DNA from: Marthasterias glacialis
Lineage: Eukaryota > Echinodermata > Asteroidea > Forcipulatida > Asteriidae
Length of the DNA: 64,000 nt
Reading direction: 5' to 3'
Assembly: GCA_911728455.2 (NCBI GenBank)
Contig: OU452239.1
Location: 4,996,384-5,060,383 of the forward strand
This document shows, piece by piece, positions 1 through 12,200 of this stretch (position 1 is the stretch's first letter; each line of letters begins with the position of its first letter). A program made the position numbers and the translations under genes. The notes under the pieces were generated by a model, which saw nothing but the letters and a program-made list of their open reading frames with translations, did no database searches and was not told the DNA's origin.

Positions 1-1267
1 AAATTTAGCCCATCTGCATCCCATATCCTACTTGGCCTGTAGCCCCTGTGGGTATGGGTTGCAAAAGCGCCTTATTTTTCCATGTTCCTCTCGCACTTGT
101 GTGATAACTAATAATAACTTGTGTATTATATGGAGGCTTTGCTCAGCAAGCCATTCAGACACAACTTTGCCAATATACTCCCTCAAGCTTAGAGATATTC
201 CATTTGTTAGTGCCTTCCTGTGCTCCACTTACCTTGTTTCAGTCAATGGGGGCTCCAATGGCCTTCTAGATTTGTGATTACAGAAATATTCCTGTGAAGG
301 TTAAAAGGAGAACTTAATGATTAGAGTGACAGTGATTGAGTTTTCTCCTGAGGTATTGGTGGTTTCATCCAGAAATAATATAACCACCCAGTCCATTGTA
401 CAAGGGCTACTGTGTGATATGACAATTGTTTTTGAAATATAACAAAAGAACAAAAACCTCTTTTCCTATTTGTCAACATTACAAAATCTACTGCAACATT
501 TGGGATCACCTTCACATTAAGCAGGGATGCCAAAATGTTCATTCTGAAATAATGCACTAAACAACCCTGCCTCCAAGGTGGAAGTGAGTATACCACTATT
601 CCCAGATGGTGTTTTGGGGGGTACTGTACCCATACACCCCAAACTTGAACCCAAATAGTCATTGTCACATCTGACTCCATCCACATTGCTGCAGAGTATA
701 GATAGTTCCTGATAGATGCCATCTATATGGGCATCTTGGGTTTTGACTTTGAGCTGCTTCAAGCATTCAAACTTTTCTTCACAGCCAAGTGGTTCCTTGA
801 CCAATCATGCAAGGACTTTGGTAAAACTCCCTCAAGCCACATGCTGTATTTACACATACAAAGTTGTGGCTTCAAAAAATGATTGATTTGCCGGTAAGGA
901 TGGCCAACTTCACACTGTGTGACATCAAGTGAGGATTATCTATAGGCCATATGGGTGGATTGTATAAGGAGTGATCTTGAATGTCAGTGCTATACATTGT
1001 AGAAAGCCTATTAGGATGACAACAGTTTTGACATGTTTCTTGGGAATACATGTTGGTGTGTGTTGGCTTGAGTATATCTTGTCATTTTATGCTTGGATAC
1101 AATAGAAACAAATACAGAAGCCTAAATCATAACAAGAAACCACTTAAAGTCATTCATATAAATTAAGTTTGGTGTGTTTCGGCACACACACTCCTGTAAT
1201 GGTGCAGTTTTAAAACTTCTGCCTGAGAGGGTTTTAAATGAAGCTGCTATTTGGTTATTTCTTGTAG
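1..1267. other. upstream robo intron or spacer, no exon recognised
   Basis: AT-rich sequence with only short open frames on both strands and none resembling a known protein. Because the first recognised robo exon starts out of phase at 1268, this stretch must contain at least the 3' part of an intron whose donor lies upstream, probably outside the window. I see no convincing splice-bounded exon in it. Confidence 0.5.
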
Positions 1268-1515
1268 GGGTATTGCCAGCTCTACACAGTTTATACCAAG
1301 TAACCATAGTAGTGTCCAGAGCAGCTTGCAACGAGGTCAAGGATGGATGAACCCATCACAGCGCCCTCTACCATCTACTGCTGGTCTTATGACAGATTCA
1401 TCTGATCACCATGGTAACAGAGGTTGTATGCCAATTGGATCAGCATCCTCATCACTCAACAGAGCTCAGTACTTGCAACCTAACAATGCAGCTTATTGGC
1501 TGCTTGAAGCTTATG
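1268..1515 (+). CDS. robo: robo exon: Ser/Asn-rich juxtamembrane-side tail segment
   Basis: Acceptor TTGTAG ends at 1267 and donor GTGCGC begins at 1516. The exon enters with one base completing a codon and leaves in phase 1, matching the next exon. It encodes a low-complexity Ser/Asn/Gln-rich segment ending NNAAYWLLEAYG. I see no domain. The segment has no clear vertebrate counterpart, so membership is supported by frame continuity and position rather than by motif. Confidence 0.6.
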
Positions 1516-4500
1516 GTGCGCTAACTTCATTCTTTCATTCTTTTATTAACTTAGACCTATGAGGTACAGCATTGGTTATCAGAAAACAGACATCTAAGAT
1601 CTGCCTTTTTTGTTTTCTTTTCTTTCCTGTCTAGATTCTTTTGTGAAATGTACCCAAACACATTGGATGTGCAAGTCACACTGTGTACACCTTAATGGTG
1701 CTGTCATGATCACTAGTCATTATTTTACTACTGTTTTCCAGGATTTGTGTTTCAAATCAGTTTTAAAATGCAACCTACCTGAAAATGAAACCTAAAACAA
1801 AAAGGTTAACGTGCCTGTCTGTAAAACAAATTAGTTAACCTAAAACAAGTTTGCCCTGTTTAAATAAATTGGTGAGTACCCTTCAAAGTTAATCTTAGTG
1901 AAACTAACTTTGGAAATTACAGAGATGAAAGGAATGTATGATTATATAAACCTAATGCTGTACTCTCTGAATCTACAGGTACATTAATTTCTTTTCCACA
2001 TTGTATCTATCTTAAGATCTTGATAATGCCCTGACTTCATTATTAACTGCCTACAGGCTGTAATAAGCATCATGCTGGACTGCAAAAAGCCACAAAAGTA
2101 ATAACATTTGGGGTGTACTGTTAAACAACATAACAAATACTAATAGGACTAACTGTCACTCCCTGTTTTATGTTTGCCATCAAGTCTGTGGGCATTTTTT
2201 AATCTCAAGAAGAAGCAGACATTATTCCCAGAGATTACATTGATGCATCGTCCCTTTGCAAGGGTATATTTTATCTGATAAACACTGAACAACCTGTAGT
2301 GGTGATTTTGTTCTGCAAATAACAAAGATTTGCTTTTGAGAAGTAAATTCCATATGAATCACTCTACTGACTAGAATAGTTTGACTGTGGACAAACTGTT
2401 GAGAATTTATTTCATCTTCGATCCAAAACTTGTTCCATAAATACGTTATGTAGCCAGTAAATTACTTAATATAAACTGCTCCTGTGCTAAACCTGAAGTA
2501 CCTCACTTATTAAAATACACTAGGTGCCATGATTAGAAGATACCAACAGGCTCTTTGCATGGCCAATGACTGCTATAATCTCTATGCAACATTGATGTCA
2601 CCGCTAGTAGCTGCTTCATTAAAACATCACCATAAACTAATCATCATGACAGTGTGAAAGCTTACTGCTGCCATCTTTGTTGTATTTCCGACATGCAATC
2701 ATGCAATGGCAATCTGCGTATTTGCTTTATATAAATAGGGTCTGCCCTATCCCCAGTGGGACAAAACCAAGATGGCTGCATAATAATGAGGTGGATTTAA
2801 CTTTCTATATTTGTCTGTATCTATGCGTGTGCAGTGCACTATTGATTATGACTGCCTAAGAGATCTAGTTTTGATTGCAGTGCTATGCCAGCATGCATCC
2901 TACTGTACATGTTATGGGATGTGTCTAAGAGCCAATCAGGCTGAACAATAACACAACTATGCCGGTTCTGGGCAAAATGCTTTATCAATCATTCTTGAAA
3001 AACACACAATATTCAAGGACAAAAACACAATTATTTTGTAGACTATTTGTGGAAACTCTGGCCAGCATTTTAATGGAAATGTAGGTATCTCAGAAATGTA
3101 AACAGACAGAATCAGTTTGTTTGCTTGTTCGAAACTATGAAAAAATAAATGTGACAGACGATAATTTGTTTATTGCAAATATGTTAAAATGCTGTGTCTA
3201 CCCATGTGTCATTCCCAGAAACGTTGGGCACTTCACATTGACAGGTGCATCCAGTGTGAACATTGCACTATACCATCTGTACACTTGTGTAATTGCTATC
3301 ATTTTGTATTATTTAGGATCTCAAAGAGGAAGACAAATAGCACTATGTGTTCATCTTCAAAAACTGCAACAATGGAGTAAAATGACTCCCAAGGCATTCT
3401 AATTGACTGGAAGCCACATGTACATATGGGTCAATCAGGCTGTATGTATTGTCTGTGGTATTATTGAATGATGGTTTGATTGATTTACTTCAGATCCTGA
3501 GTCTGGCACTGTGAGGCAATATGACACACAACCAATGACTACTGATGGTAGAATACACCAGTATCCAACCGATCATTCCTGCTATGGGTAAGTTATCATC
3601 TTAAAAGATTTGCATTGGCTACCAACAGAAGCATGAACTCAATATAAGATCATGCTTCTCATGAACCAATGTCTGAATTCTTGTAATCCAACTTACCTGA
3701 GCAACTTACTGACCATCTGAGAAACAACCTGTAACCTACACTCTAGTTCAGACAGGTCTGCTTTGTTCATTCCCAGAAGCAAGCACAGTTTCGGGTGATC
3801 GAGACTTTTCTGTTGCAGCCCCCAGGATCTGGAACAATCTTCCTTCAACATCAGACAATCAGCTATGATATTTGCTTTTAAGACATCACTCAAAACTTAC
3901 CTGTTTTCAAGAGCTTACTGTACAGCGCCATGAGAAAAGACTGTTGGAATGGTGCCTTATAAATATTACTATTGATTGATTAATGGATCTATCATCATTT
4001 ACACACATCTGGCTGTCTTTATTTGATCAGCATTACAACAATGGTCTTCTGTATATCAGTGTTCTGCTTTAAGTCATGGTAGCCCATTTGAACACATGTT
4101 GAGAGTATTCAGGTGAATATGGATTTTGTTATTTACTGCTTGGATAATTTAGTAATGATAATATGTTTGTTTATGAATGATAGAAGTGGTGGTGGTCCAG
4201 TATATGCCGTAGTTGACAATGATGATGATGAGGAAGATGATGAACACACCAGCATGCATGGACCTCATTCATCTAGAACCTTACCCATGCCGAGATGTCC
4301 AGAACATGAGAAGCTGACTGCATCTAACTCTTTACCACAACATGTCACTGAACCATATGCTTCAACCACTCTCATCATGCCTCCTAATGTGAAAGAGTAT
4401 GATGTTAGACAACCATGTAGTCATAGTGGCTCTTCAGAACAGTCTGCATGTAGTAACCAGAGTAGAGCGGACAGTCGAGGGCGCCGCACTGGTGAGGGTG

Positions 4501-7500
4501 TATATAGTAGCAGTGGAGGCTCGTCACAACAAGGTTAGTACATGATATCATAATGTGACATAATGAACATGTTTCATTACAATCAAATTACTATAAGGGT
4601 TGTTGATTATGAATAAGTAACATAAATTAAGTGTTTAATGGTTTTGTATTTCTTACAGGTGGACGAGGAAACAGAAAGAAGCAACGTCATAGAGGAGGCT
4701 CCAAACAACAACCTGCACGTAACTGGACTGAGTTACTGCCCCCACCTCCTGAACAACCTCCAACTGATATCGACTCGCCTACTGGCAATACACCCTGCCT
4801 AGCACCTTGCTCACATGCTTCTACTAATGCACATATGAATCAAGCACCACCCTGCTCATATGCAGCTAACCCACACATGAATCAAGGCAAGATACCTCAA
4901 GAAAATGATCGCAATAGAAAGAAAGCTCCAACACCACCTATTAGACAGTTCCACCCTATATCTCCCGTTAACATCACTGCAGATACCCAGCACACAATGC
5001 CTGGGGTCATGCTACCAGCAATATCACATAGACCACAACCAACAAACTCATTGCCTAATAAACTAGGCAACAATAGGAGTGGTTCCCCTGCAGATCGCAT
5101 GCAGCAATCTCATCATGATGTACCTGATAGACCCACAGAGCCTAATCAGTTACATCCAGGGGGATCCTGTTTAGCAACAAAGCGGTTATTTGAGGATCCC
5201 AGACATGAGCAACTTGGTAAAGAGTTGTTGGAGTTTAATGATGACATGTCACAGAGTGAGATACTGTCTGATAATGAGGAATCAGTCCCACCAGTAACAT
5301 GTAATACAGGTAATGTTGCACTAGGTTATCTGACTAATATTGGCATACTAGACTGGCAGAATATGAAACCTGATATGATACCCATAGTAGGATCTCCTCA
5401 ATGTGAACACAGAGAATGAATGAATACACTGAAATGTGGAAAGTTAAGCTTTAAAAACCAAATATTGTTCATTTGATATTTCATTAGCACCCATGTTTAA
5501 TCATGATTTGATGGATTCTGATGGTATAGTTGATTGAGTATTGACTGAAGTGTAAGCACATTGTATAACTGATGACAGTATGACTATTTATGTTTCTTTA
5601 TAGGTTTGCTTGCTAATCATACAACTCATGATTATTTGCCATCTGGGAATAAATCATTGCCTGACAGAGGTGAAGATACTGATATGGAATCTGGTAGTAA
5701 TTGTACAGGTAAACATCACATAAAGCACCTTCATTAAAACTGAACATATCTGCAATAAATTGTTCATGTATATGTGCCATGTAGATCAGATTGAATGGTG
5801 TTACTCAATACAATGTGTAACACACACTTAGATGTGTTGGTTAGGTATTGAAACAAACCCACAAATAAAATGTGAATGTTAACGATGTATATCTTAGCAT
5901 CTAGTCATAATGACAATCAAAGGAGTATTGTTTAAATGGTGGAGTTTGAAATTTTCAGCTTCTCATTACATCATTTCAGAGGTTACATTGCAGGAAGGAT
6001 AGAAGTGTGAGTTATTCCATGAGTTTTACTCCTGACAGTCATTTTCCCATAACAGACCTGTGAAATCTACGATTAAAAGTGGAAATCCACTGTTTCATTG
6101 AATGTGACAAATTTTGATTTTCCCTTATTTGTTTAAAAGATGGTCGCAAAATGTGTGTCAGTTTATTTATCATTTTGCGTAGTGCAATCTGTGACTACAT
6201 AAATGGGATGGTAGTCTTTATTATCTCGATACATTGCATTCTACAATATGGGCAAGAACCATTGAACTGTGATATTTAATAATGTATTACACGCTAATTT
6301 ATGAGGGTGCTAGTAAAAGGTACATGCAGTGCCATTGCTGGTGCCTGCACTAAAGCAGTGTTTAGCATACGTTATCACTGGTTTGAACACCAATAGTTTT
6401 TAGAACATCTCTCAAGAGTTTCCGCGCAGCATATCTATTGTATGTTTTTTTTCTCAGGGTCTACTCACAGGCCTGTCCAATGTTACTGAATAGACCTTTC
6501 CCATGAAATATGTAAATTGGACAACGCGCGTGCGCACTTACATTTTGGTTAGCAAAATTTGGAAATAGTGCGCCCTTTTGCATGGGACTTATGGAAGCAT
6601 GACGCGCTTTGTGCGTCTGCTTTGTGCACATTTCTATGGCATTTGCCAACCAACAGGGTCTGTACGCATGCGTGAATGTAATTAGCATGTTTCATGGGAA
6701 AGGTCCATTGAAAGAGCACAGAGGTCAATAAAGGCAATGTCTTCTGGGAAATTCTAACTCTGAGCTGTAAGAGATATGAGACGACCACATCAATTGAAGA
6801 ACCTATTTGATTTGATTTATTCAAAACAGATGCTATGCTTGGATCTTGGTCCTCAATGAATGGTAGTTCTAGCAGTGGTCGTCATAGCAGTGTTAGTGAA
6901 AGTTCTGATGGTTCATTCTTTACTGATGCTGATTTTGCTAGTGCTGTAGCAGCAGCAGCCCAGAGTTCTGGAATGAATGTTGTGGGCTCAACGGTCACAG
7001 ATCCTCGAGCAGGTAAAGACCAATAATACATTCACACTAACTAAATGTCCGATTATTAACTATAGTACATTATTGGCTTTTGGAAAGCTACATTTACCAA
7101 CAGCATTTTCTTTGCGTTATATTTATTAACAACCGATGACAATTGATTTGATTAAGGTGCTATGAAGAAAAAGCACACCACTGTTGAATATGCTTGGTTA
7201 GTTTTTTTCAATAAGATATAATGCATGGTTAGGTATTTAAGCACAATGCTTGAAAACAAAATCTATTGAAAACAAAATTTGAAATCAACTACTCTGGGTA
7301 CACTCCGTAGTGGAATGTGCAGGCGCCCTTTGTTCTGGGCTTGAACTTCACACAAAATACAAAATTCACATCACCCATTTGCCGGCTTGGAAAATATTGG
7401 GGAAAAATTATGAGAGTATTTGTTATGTGCATCTTCAATGTCAGGTTAAATTTCAGAGAGCCAGTGGACCATGACTGATGATGAATAGTGATTCAAATTA

Positions 7501-8406
7501 AGAACATAGAATACAGTTGCACCATGACAACAAAACAATTAGGTTTTGTTTATTTTACAATACATTGTTTGTTTGTTTGTTTGTTTGTTTTGGTTTAGGC
7601 AAAAAACATGGACGATCTGGAGGCCAGCGATGTCAAGGAGACCATAATGATCATATAATACAAAGTGCTTCTGCAGGTAATATTTCATTTCTTTATTTAT
7701 AGGCACATGCAAACGTTTAAATTTCCTAACCTTGTACTGAGATCTCTAATTAGAATAAAACAAACAACATTGAACAGAGAATCTACCGACCGTTCATCTT
7801 TGACCTGCCTAGTTTCATCTGATTTTACAAAACATGTCACAATTATCTGTTTATAACACAGTTTGCTCCATGGTATTTAAATACATTTTTAAGTGTTGTG
7901 TATCTATGTTTATTTTACTGACATTTAAACAAAACATTTTAAGTTTCACATAACTTCCTTTTGTTCTTCAGTTTGTACATCAAACTCCAGGTACCATTTA
8001 CCAGTTTGAAAACTACACATACAATAAACCAGACATGAATCTTTGAAGAGTAGAGGATTACCCTGATGTATTGAGGGTGACAATACAAGCGTCCTGTCAA
8101 TTGCAATTTTTAGGATGTGACTTTATGAAATGAAGAGACAATCATAACTGTTTTAGTGTGTTTATGAGATGTTCTTGTTTAATTTGACTAGGTAAGAAGC
8201 CATCATCCACAGCTCAACCACCACCTGATCACCATGGTAGAATGACCACATTCAAACCAGTACCTGCACCACCTAGAGATCCTGTGACTACTCAATCTAG
8301 TCACACAAGGAAAGATCATCCTTTAATCCTCCAAGATACTAATCATACTGGATTAACAGTAACTGCCAATCCCTTAGCTTTTGCCATGGAGAATGCTGAA
8401 ATGTAA
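1268..8406 (+). CDS. robo: Roundabout (Robo) receptor, 3' part: cytoplasmic tail exons
   Basis: Robo is a single-pass axon-guidance receptor for Slit; its tail recruits Ena/VASP, Abl and srGAP proteins. Eight exons join with matching phases: 1268-1515, 3494-3587, 4184-4533, 4659-5309, 5604-5708, 6830-7012, 7599-7676 and 8192-8406. This gives about 640 residues ending in TAA at 8404-8406. Seen: a CC0-like motif EPYASTTLI (4350-4376); an upstream tyrosine motif PVYAVVD; the proline CC2 motif NWTELLPPPP (4721-4750), matching vertebrate NWADLLPPPP; PTPPIR; an acidic DTDMES stretch; and the very conserved SDGSFFTDADFA followed by AVAAAA (6830-7012 exon), close to the vertebrate ROBO1 tail. The immunoglobulin, fibronectin and membrane-spanning exons must lie upstream of base 1. 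Identification as Robo is firm; assignment of the first exon (1268-1515) rests mainly on phase. Confidence 0.92.
1516..3493. other. robo intron, nothing recognised
   Basis: GT at 1516 to AG at 3493. AT-rich, with short stop-bounded frames only. I see no repeats with clear ends and no exon with good splice sites. Confidence 0.6.
3494..3587 (+). CDS. robo: robo exon: short tyrosine-containing tail segment
   Basis: A TTACTTCAG acceptor and a GTAAGT donor flank 94 bases that continue phase 1 into phase 2. The peptide contains the tyrosines VRQYDTQP, HQYPTD and SCYG, consistent with the tyrosine-rich part of a Robo tail. Confidence 0.75.
3599..3965 (+). mobile_element. LINE (CR1/L2-type) ORF2 3' end fragment in robo intron
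   Basis: Conceptual translation with several stops and frame breaks gives LHWLPTEA, TQYKIMLLMNQCLN, PTYLSNLLT and later FKTSLKTYLF. This is the standard C-terminal end of many CR1/L2-like LINE reverse-transcriptase ORFs (LHWLPV.ARI.YKI ... APSYL..L ... FK..LKT.LF). It is 5' truncated and dead, lying in sense orientation between robo exons at 3587 and 4184. Confidence 0.8.
4184..4533 (+). CDS. robo: robo exon with CC0-like tyrosine motif
   Basis: The acceptor is GATAG at 4179-4183 and the donor GTTAGT at 4534. The exon encodes GGGPVYAVVD, an acidic run DNDDDEEDDE, then EPYASTTLIMPP, which resembles the conserved Robo PYATTQLI motif. The exon ends in the GVYSSSGGSSQQ stretch that in vertebrates precedes the basic and CC2 regions. 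Confidence 0.88.
4659..5309 (+). CDS. robo: robo exon with CC2 Ena/VASP-binding proline motif
   Basis: The acceptor is TTACAG and the donor GTAATG. A basic stretch (GNRKKQRHRGG) precedes NWTELLPPPPEQPP, the CC2 element known in other Robo proteins to bind the Ena/VASP EVH1 domain. Further on come KKAPTPPIR and an acidic patch with SDNEES. The frame stays open past the donor to a TGA at 5417-5419, so intron retention would add about 37 codons; whether that is used cannot be told from sequence. Confidence 0.9.
5604..5708 (+). CDS. robo: robo exon: acidic segment
   Basis: Phase 1 in and out (105 bases), with TTTATAG acceptor and GTAAAC donor. The peptide ends GEDTDMESGSNCTG, which parallels the acidic SDMDTDAPEE region of vertebrate ROBO1. 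It could be skipped without a frameshift. Confidence 0.83.
5709..6829. other. robo intron containing one MITE-like element
   Basis: Apart from the inverted-repeat element at 6493-6705 the intron is unremarkable AT-rich sequence without recognisable exons. Confidence 0.5.
6493..6705. mobile_element. MITE-like element with 16-bp terminal inverted repeats
   Basis: The left end GACCTTTCCCATGAAA (6493-6508) is perfectly inverted at the right end (6690-6705), enclosing 213 bases that are GC-richer than the intron and rich in CpG (GCGCGTGCGC, ACGCGC). It has no coding capacity. Target duplication is not clear. It is probably a non-autonomous DNA transposon. Confidence 0.7.
6830..7012 (+). CDS. robo: robo exon with SFFTDADFA signature
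   Basis: Acceptor AAAACAG, donor GTAAAG, phase 1 in and out. It encodes RHSSVSESSDGSFFTDADFA followed by an alanine run, the most conserved cytoplasmic block of Robo outside the CC motifs, and the strongest single piece of evidence for the gene assignment. Confidence 0.94.
7013..8191. other. robo introns around the small exon
   Basis: Introns 7013-7598 and 7677-8191 hold a short GTTT microsatellite just before the 7599 acceptor and otherwise nothing I can identify. Confidence 0.5.
7599..7676 (+). CDS. robo: robo small cassette-like exon
   Basis: 78 bases, phase 1 in and out, with GGTTTAG acceptor (after a GTTT microsatellite) and GTAATA donor. The peptide is basic and His/Gly-rich (KKHGRSGGQRC). 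Since it keeps frame if skipped, it is a candidate alternative exon. Confidence 0.7.
8192..8406 (+). CDS. robo: robo terminal coding exon
   Basis: The acceptor is TTGACTAG at 8184-8191. The exon enters in phase 1 and encodes a proline-rich end (STAQPPPDHH, KPVPAPPRDP) finishing FAMENAEM and TAA. Proline-rich C-termini are usual in Robo. No conserved C-terminal binding motif is apparent. Confidence 0.85.
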
Positions 8407-9205
8407 TTGAAATAGGTATTCCAAACCCTTTTTTGTATTCAAACTGTACTTTGTATGCTGTACTAATGATGTCCAAGACATTTGATTATGAATGGTTGGA
8501 GTGTGTGAAGCTGGTGTTTTCTTTTGTTGATACATGACTTGATTTTTGTTGTTTATCAAGCATCTTTGTAAATAAGCATTGAGTACATGAGTTGGACTGC
8601 TTGCCATAGTGAAATAACTAGTCAAAACTGATGTTGAGATGCCATGATATGTGTCTTATCCATTATCTACATGTAGGAGTAATAGTGTAGTCTTTTAATA
8701 CTCAACCTAATACTATTCAAATGATGATAATATATTTGTCATGAAATAATGGCATTTATGTATGGCATAGGCAAGGCAAACAATCCATATGAATAAACAA
8801 GTCCAGCTGTCTTTTGTCCATTTTTATTTTCTTTGTTCATGTATACATACTTACACTATTGAAGGTTTATAAACAGTTAAGTGAAGAAAACTGTTGACAA
8901 TGATGTTTCTTAGGTGATGTCAAAAGTCGTGACATACAACACTTTTAAAAATCTGCATTTTTAATTTTTTTTATTTTAATGAGATTTGATAATTGAGCCC
9001 CTATACACTGGATTTTCTGAGCAACATTTACAACCCCTGTGGTAAAATGGATTGTTTTCCTGACACTATTGTGTAAATCATGATGAGTTGTAAATGTTTG
9101 AAAAATTAATTGATTTGAACTTTTCCCAATTTGAATTTCCAGTCAGTCTGCCAGTGTTACAGCACTTTACTCACTTAGTTTCCATCTTGTATAGATAGCA
9201 ATAAA
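8407..9205 (+). other. robo: probable robo 3' UTR with candidate poly(A) signals
   Basis: Downstream of the TAA stop, AATAAA hexamers occur at 8792-8797 and 9200-9205, with more near 10254 and 10577. Which is used cannot be decided from sequence. Robo transcripts often have long 3' UTRs. Confidence 0.4.
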
Positions 9206-12200
9206 ATAAAAATGCAGCATGACTTTTTGCAATGAAGCTTGATTGCTTTGGACATTATTGTGATGGGATTTGTTAGCACCAGTTCTTGTCTGTCAGACAT
9301 AAATTCATGAAGTGCTTCCTGTTCCACAAAACATGTTAAGACTAACTTGAAGAGTTATCCACGTCACCTAATGAATAACCTTTTCCTCAGTGTGTTAGTT
9401 ACAACCCTGTGATTAAGCTGATAAATATTACCATCTTACCCAGCATGGTTTAGGTATCCTTCAGTGGGTTAATTAACATAAAGTCTATTTTGCCATTTTT
9501 TCTTTTTTAGATCTGTAGTTAATTCATTCTACATTCACCTTCAAGCATGGTATCTGGACAAATCGGAATCTGGTCCCCTCTTTCATTTGTAACAGTTTGA
9601 AATTCATGTTTTGGGGGGTGAAATTATAAAAACCCATTTTATTTCCATTTGTACCTCTCAACAAGATAGTCAGTGTTTCCCTGCCAGGGGCGAGTAGAAA
9701 AGAGTGTTTTGGTTACACACTGCACATATCAACCCAATGAGGATGTGACACACCACCCACTGCAGATAGTGTCTCATGTATATAGATTTCACAAGGTGTA
9801 TATATTACATGCCATGGTAACTGTGACCAACATCCATTTTTTGCTATTCTGGACTTAATAACAAGTAGTTAAGAGTATATATTGTGCAGTAAGGTAAACA
9901 GGGTATACTAATTGTCTTAATAGACTGTGTAGATAAACCTCAAGTTGCAAGAAATATCAAACTATTTTCTAAAATGTTAAATATCTGAATGTTCCTTGTT
10001 ATTCACTACCTTGGTTTGATCGCTACGCTGGTAATGTTTCGTGTCGCTGCATATTTTCTAGTTATGACAATTTTGTACGCATTGGTCTTAATAGCAACAA
10101 GTCTGTTAACGTTCCTGTTCAGTGCCTTTAGTTTCTCCTTCATTTTCCAACAATTTGAATCAACTTCTGTTCTCAAGACGCAATCCATTGGTTGCTCAGG
10201 AGTTCTCTCTAATTTTAGACATTTAGTTTATTCCTTTGCCTTATATTTGCTAATGAATAAATGCAACTAAGACTTAAAGTTGTCAATGTTATCTTAGTTA
10301 TGTAGTCTGGAATTAATTGAGATTTTTACTTCATTGTAATAGCATTGACATGCCGATAAAATGGCATAGATGACCGACTTCTTCAATAACTTACCATGTG
10401 TTATTTTTTGTGTTATTTTTTGTTTTGTTTACTTCTTTATTTATTAACTTGTTACTTTTTTTTTTTTTTTTTTTACCTTTTATTTATTTATATTTATTTA
10501 TTTTTTTTAAAGAATATTTGTGAGGGTGGGGGTCCTTTAATATCTACCACAAATATGTAAATATGTAGGCTATGATAATAAATGTACAGTGTTGAGTTGG
10601 AAGAGTCCATTGTTTTTTATCCCAAATATAAATTTTGAGTGCTATGAAAGAATGATTTCAAAATAGTATGTTAGTTAAACGTTTGTGCCCACATCAGGAC
10701 AAGTGTTGATATTAATGAAAATAGTGCCCTTGTTTGACATGTTTGGACACCTACTGTGCTGGTATTCACAGTGTAACCAGTGGAAGTTTTACTTTATTTA
10801 TCAATTAATTTTTATACAACTTAATACTTTCCTGAAGATTGTACACTGTGCATTTTGTAAGGTTTTTGTTATCAGGAATGAACTATTTTTTGGTCTCAAC
10901 TTGTCTGATTTTGTTTTTCATATTAGTTGTTGCTTGCTTTCATTAACATTGTCCATGTACATGTATTTACCGAGTGCCAAGTTATCTCTGAGAACTATTT
11001 TGTTAAGATTAAAGCTGCTATCCATATACTTGTACATGTATTCAGTTCTAAGTAATACTATTTAGCTTAGTTGTATATATTGCAAGAATGTAAATATTTC
11101 ACATCCACTTTGGTTTTTAATTAACACAGCTATATGGTATTAATGTTATTTAACTGAAACCAAAGGCATGGTTTGCAAGTGTTATGTACTGTAAATGCAA
11201 CTTCAATTTGACTAGTCATGTTATAGCTTTTTATAAATCATTTGGGTTGGAAACTGTATTATCTTGCCAATTATGTTAAGACAAACCTTGAGATTTTGAA
11301 GCAGGTATGATGGGTGGTATTCCTTAGTTTAGTTAAAAGGAAACAATGGATATTGTCTCATACTCACAAGATGTCTTGGACTTTTTTATTTAATCCATTA
11401 TTTGATTGTCATGACAGATTAATAATGTACTTAATTTGTATTCAAGGCAAGGTCACACTCTAATAAGATGTAGTCTTAGATTCAACATAATGCCGCATTG
11501 GTCTCCACACTATAATCCAGACAAAATAAAGTGTTCAAATGTTCATTGACATTATTTCAAACAATCCCTCAGAGGAAGATATTTCTGCAGTTTCATGTTA
11601 CAATCGGTGCTCAAGATCATCTGATTTTGAGAAGATATGAGGATGACTTTGTCCTCAAAAGAGTGTTAAATCACACACAAACTAATATCAAGAAGTCACA
11701 CTTTTTAACAAATTATGTATATCTGCTTGCTTTTTACTACAGATGAAATATCAAGTGCATATTTATTACATAACTTACCAATAGAAGATGATGAACATTG
11801 TACATATACACTGAGAGACATAAGTTAAAGGCAATTTATTGGAAACCACGCAGGTTGGATTCATTTAAATGGCACAGGAGGTACAGGTCAGTAACTTTCC
11901 TTTAGAAACTACATGTCTGTTGTTGGTATGTGACTTGATTCCATCAAAGCCATGACTACTGCCCACAAACAGCCTATAATATTTATTCCAAGCCTGGAAG
12001 TATGCATTGAACTAGTTTTCTTTGAGGATTATGTGAAAAACCATTAATCTTTCGATTTTACTTTTAAATATGTTTTGTGAAGATTTAACTTCTTGTCAGT
12101 TTGTCGTAGGCAACTCCTTTGAAAGATGAAACGAGGAAGTTATGTTTAATTTATGCACAAACAAAATAACATGTCAATTTGTGAGTCAGAAGTAGTGGAA

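Noticed and set aside
9989-10270. Hydrophobic plus-strand frame that could be a membrane protein
   Set aside because: AT-rich composition produces Phe/Leu/Ile-rich frames. No splice context, family pattern or upstream gene support.
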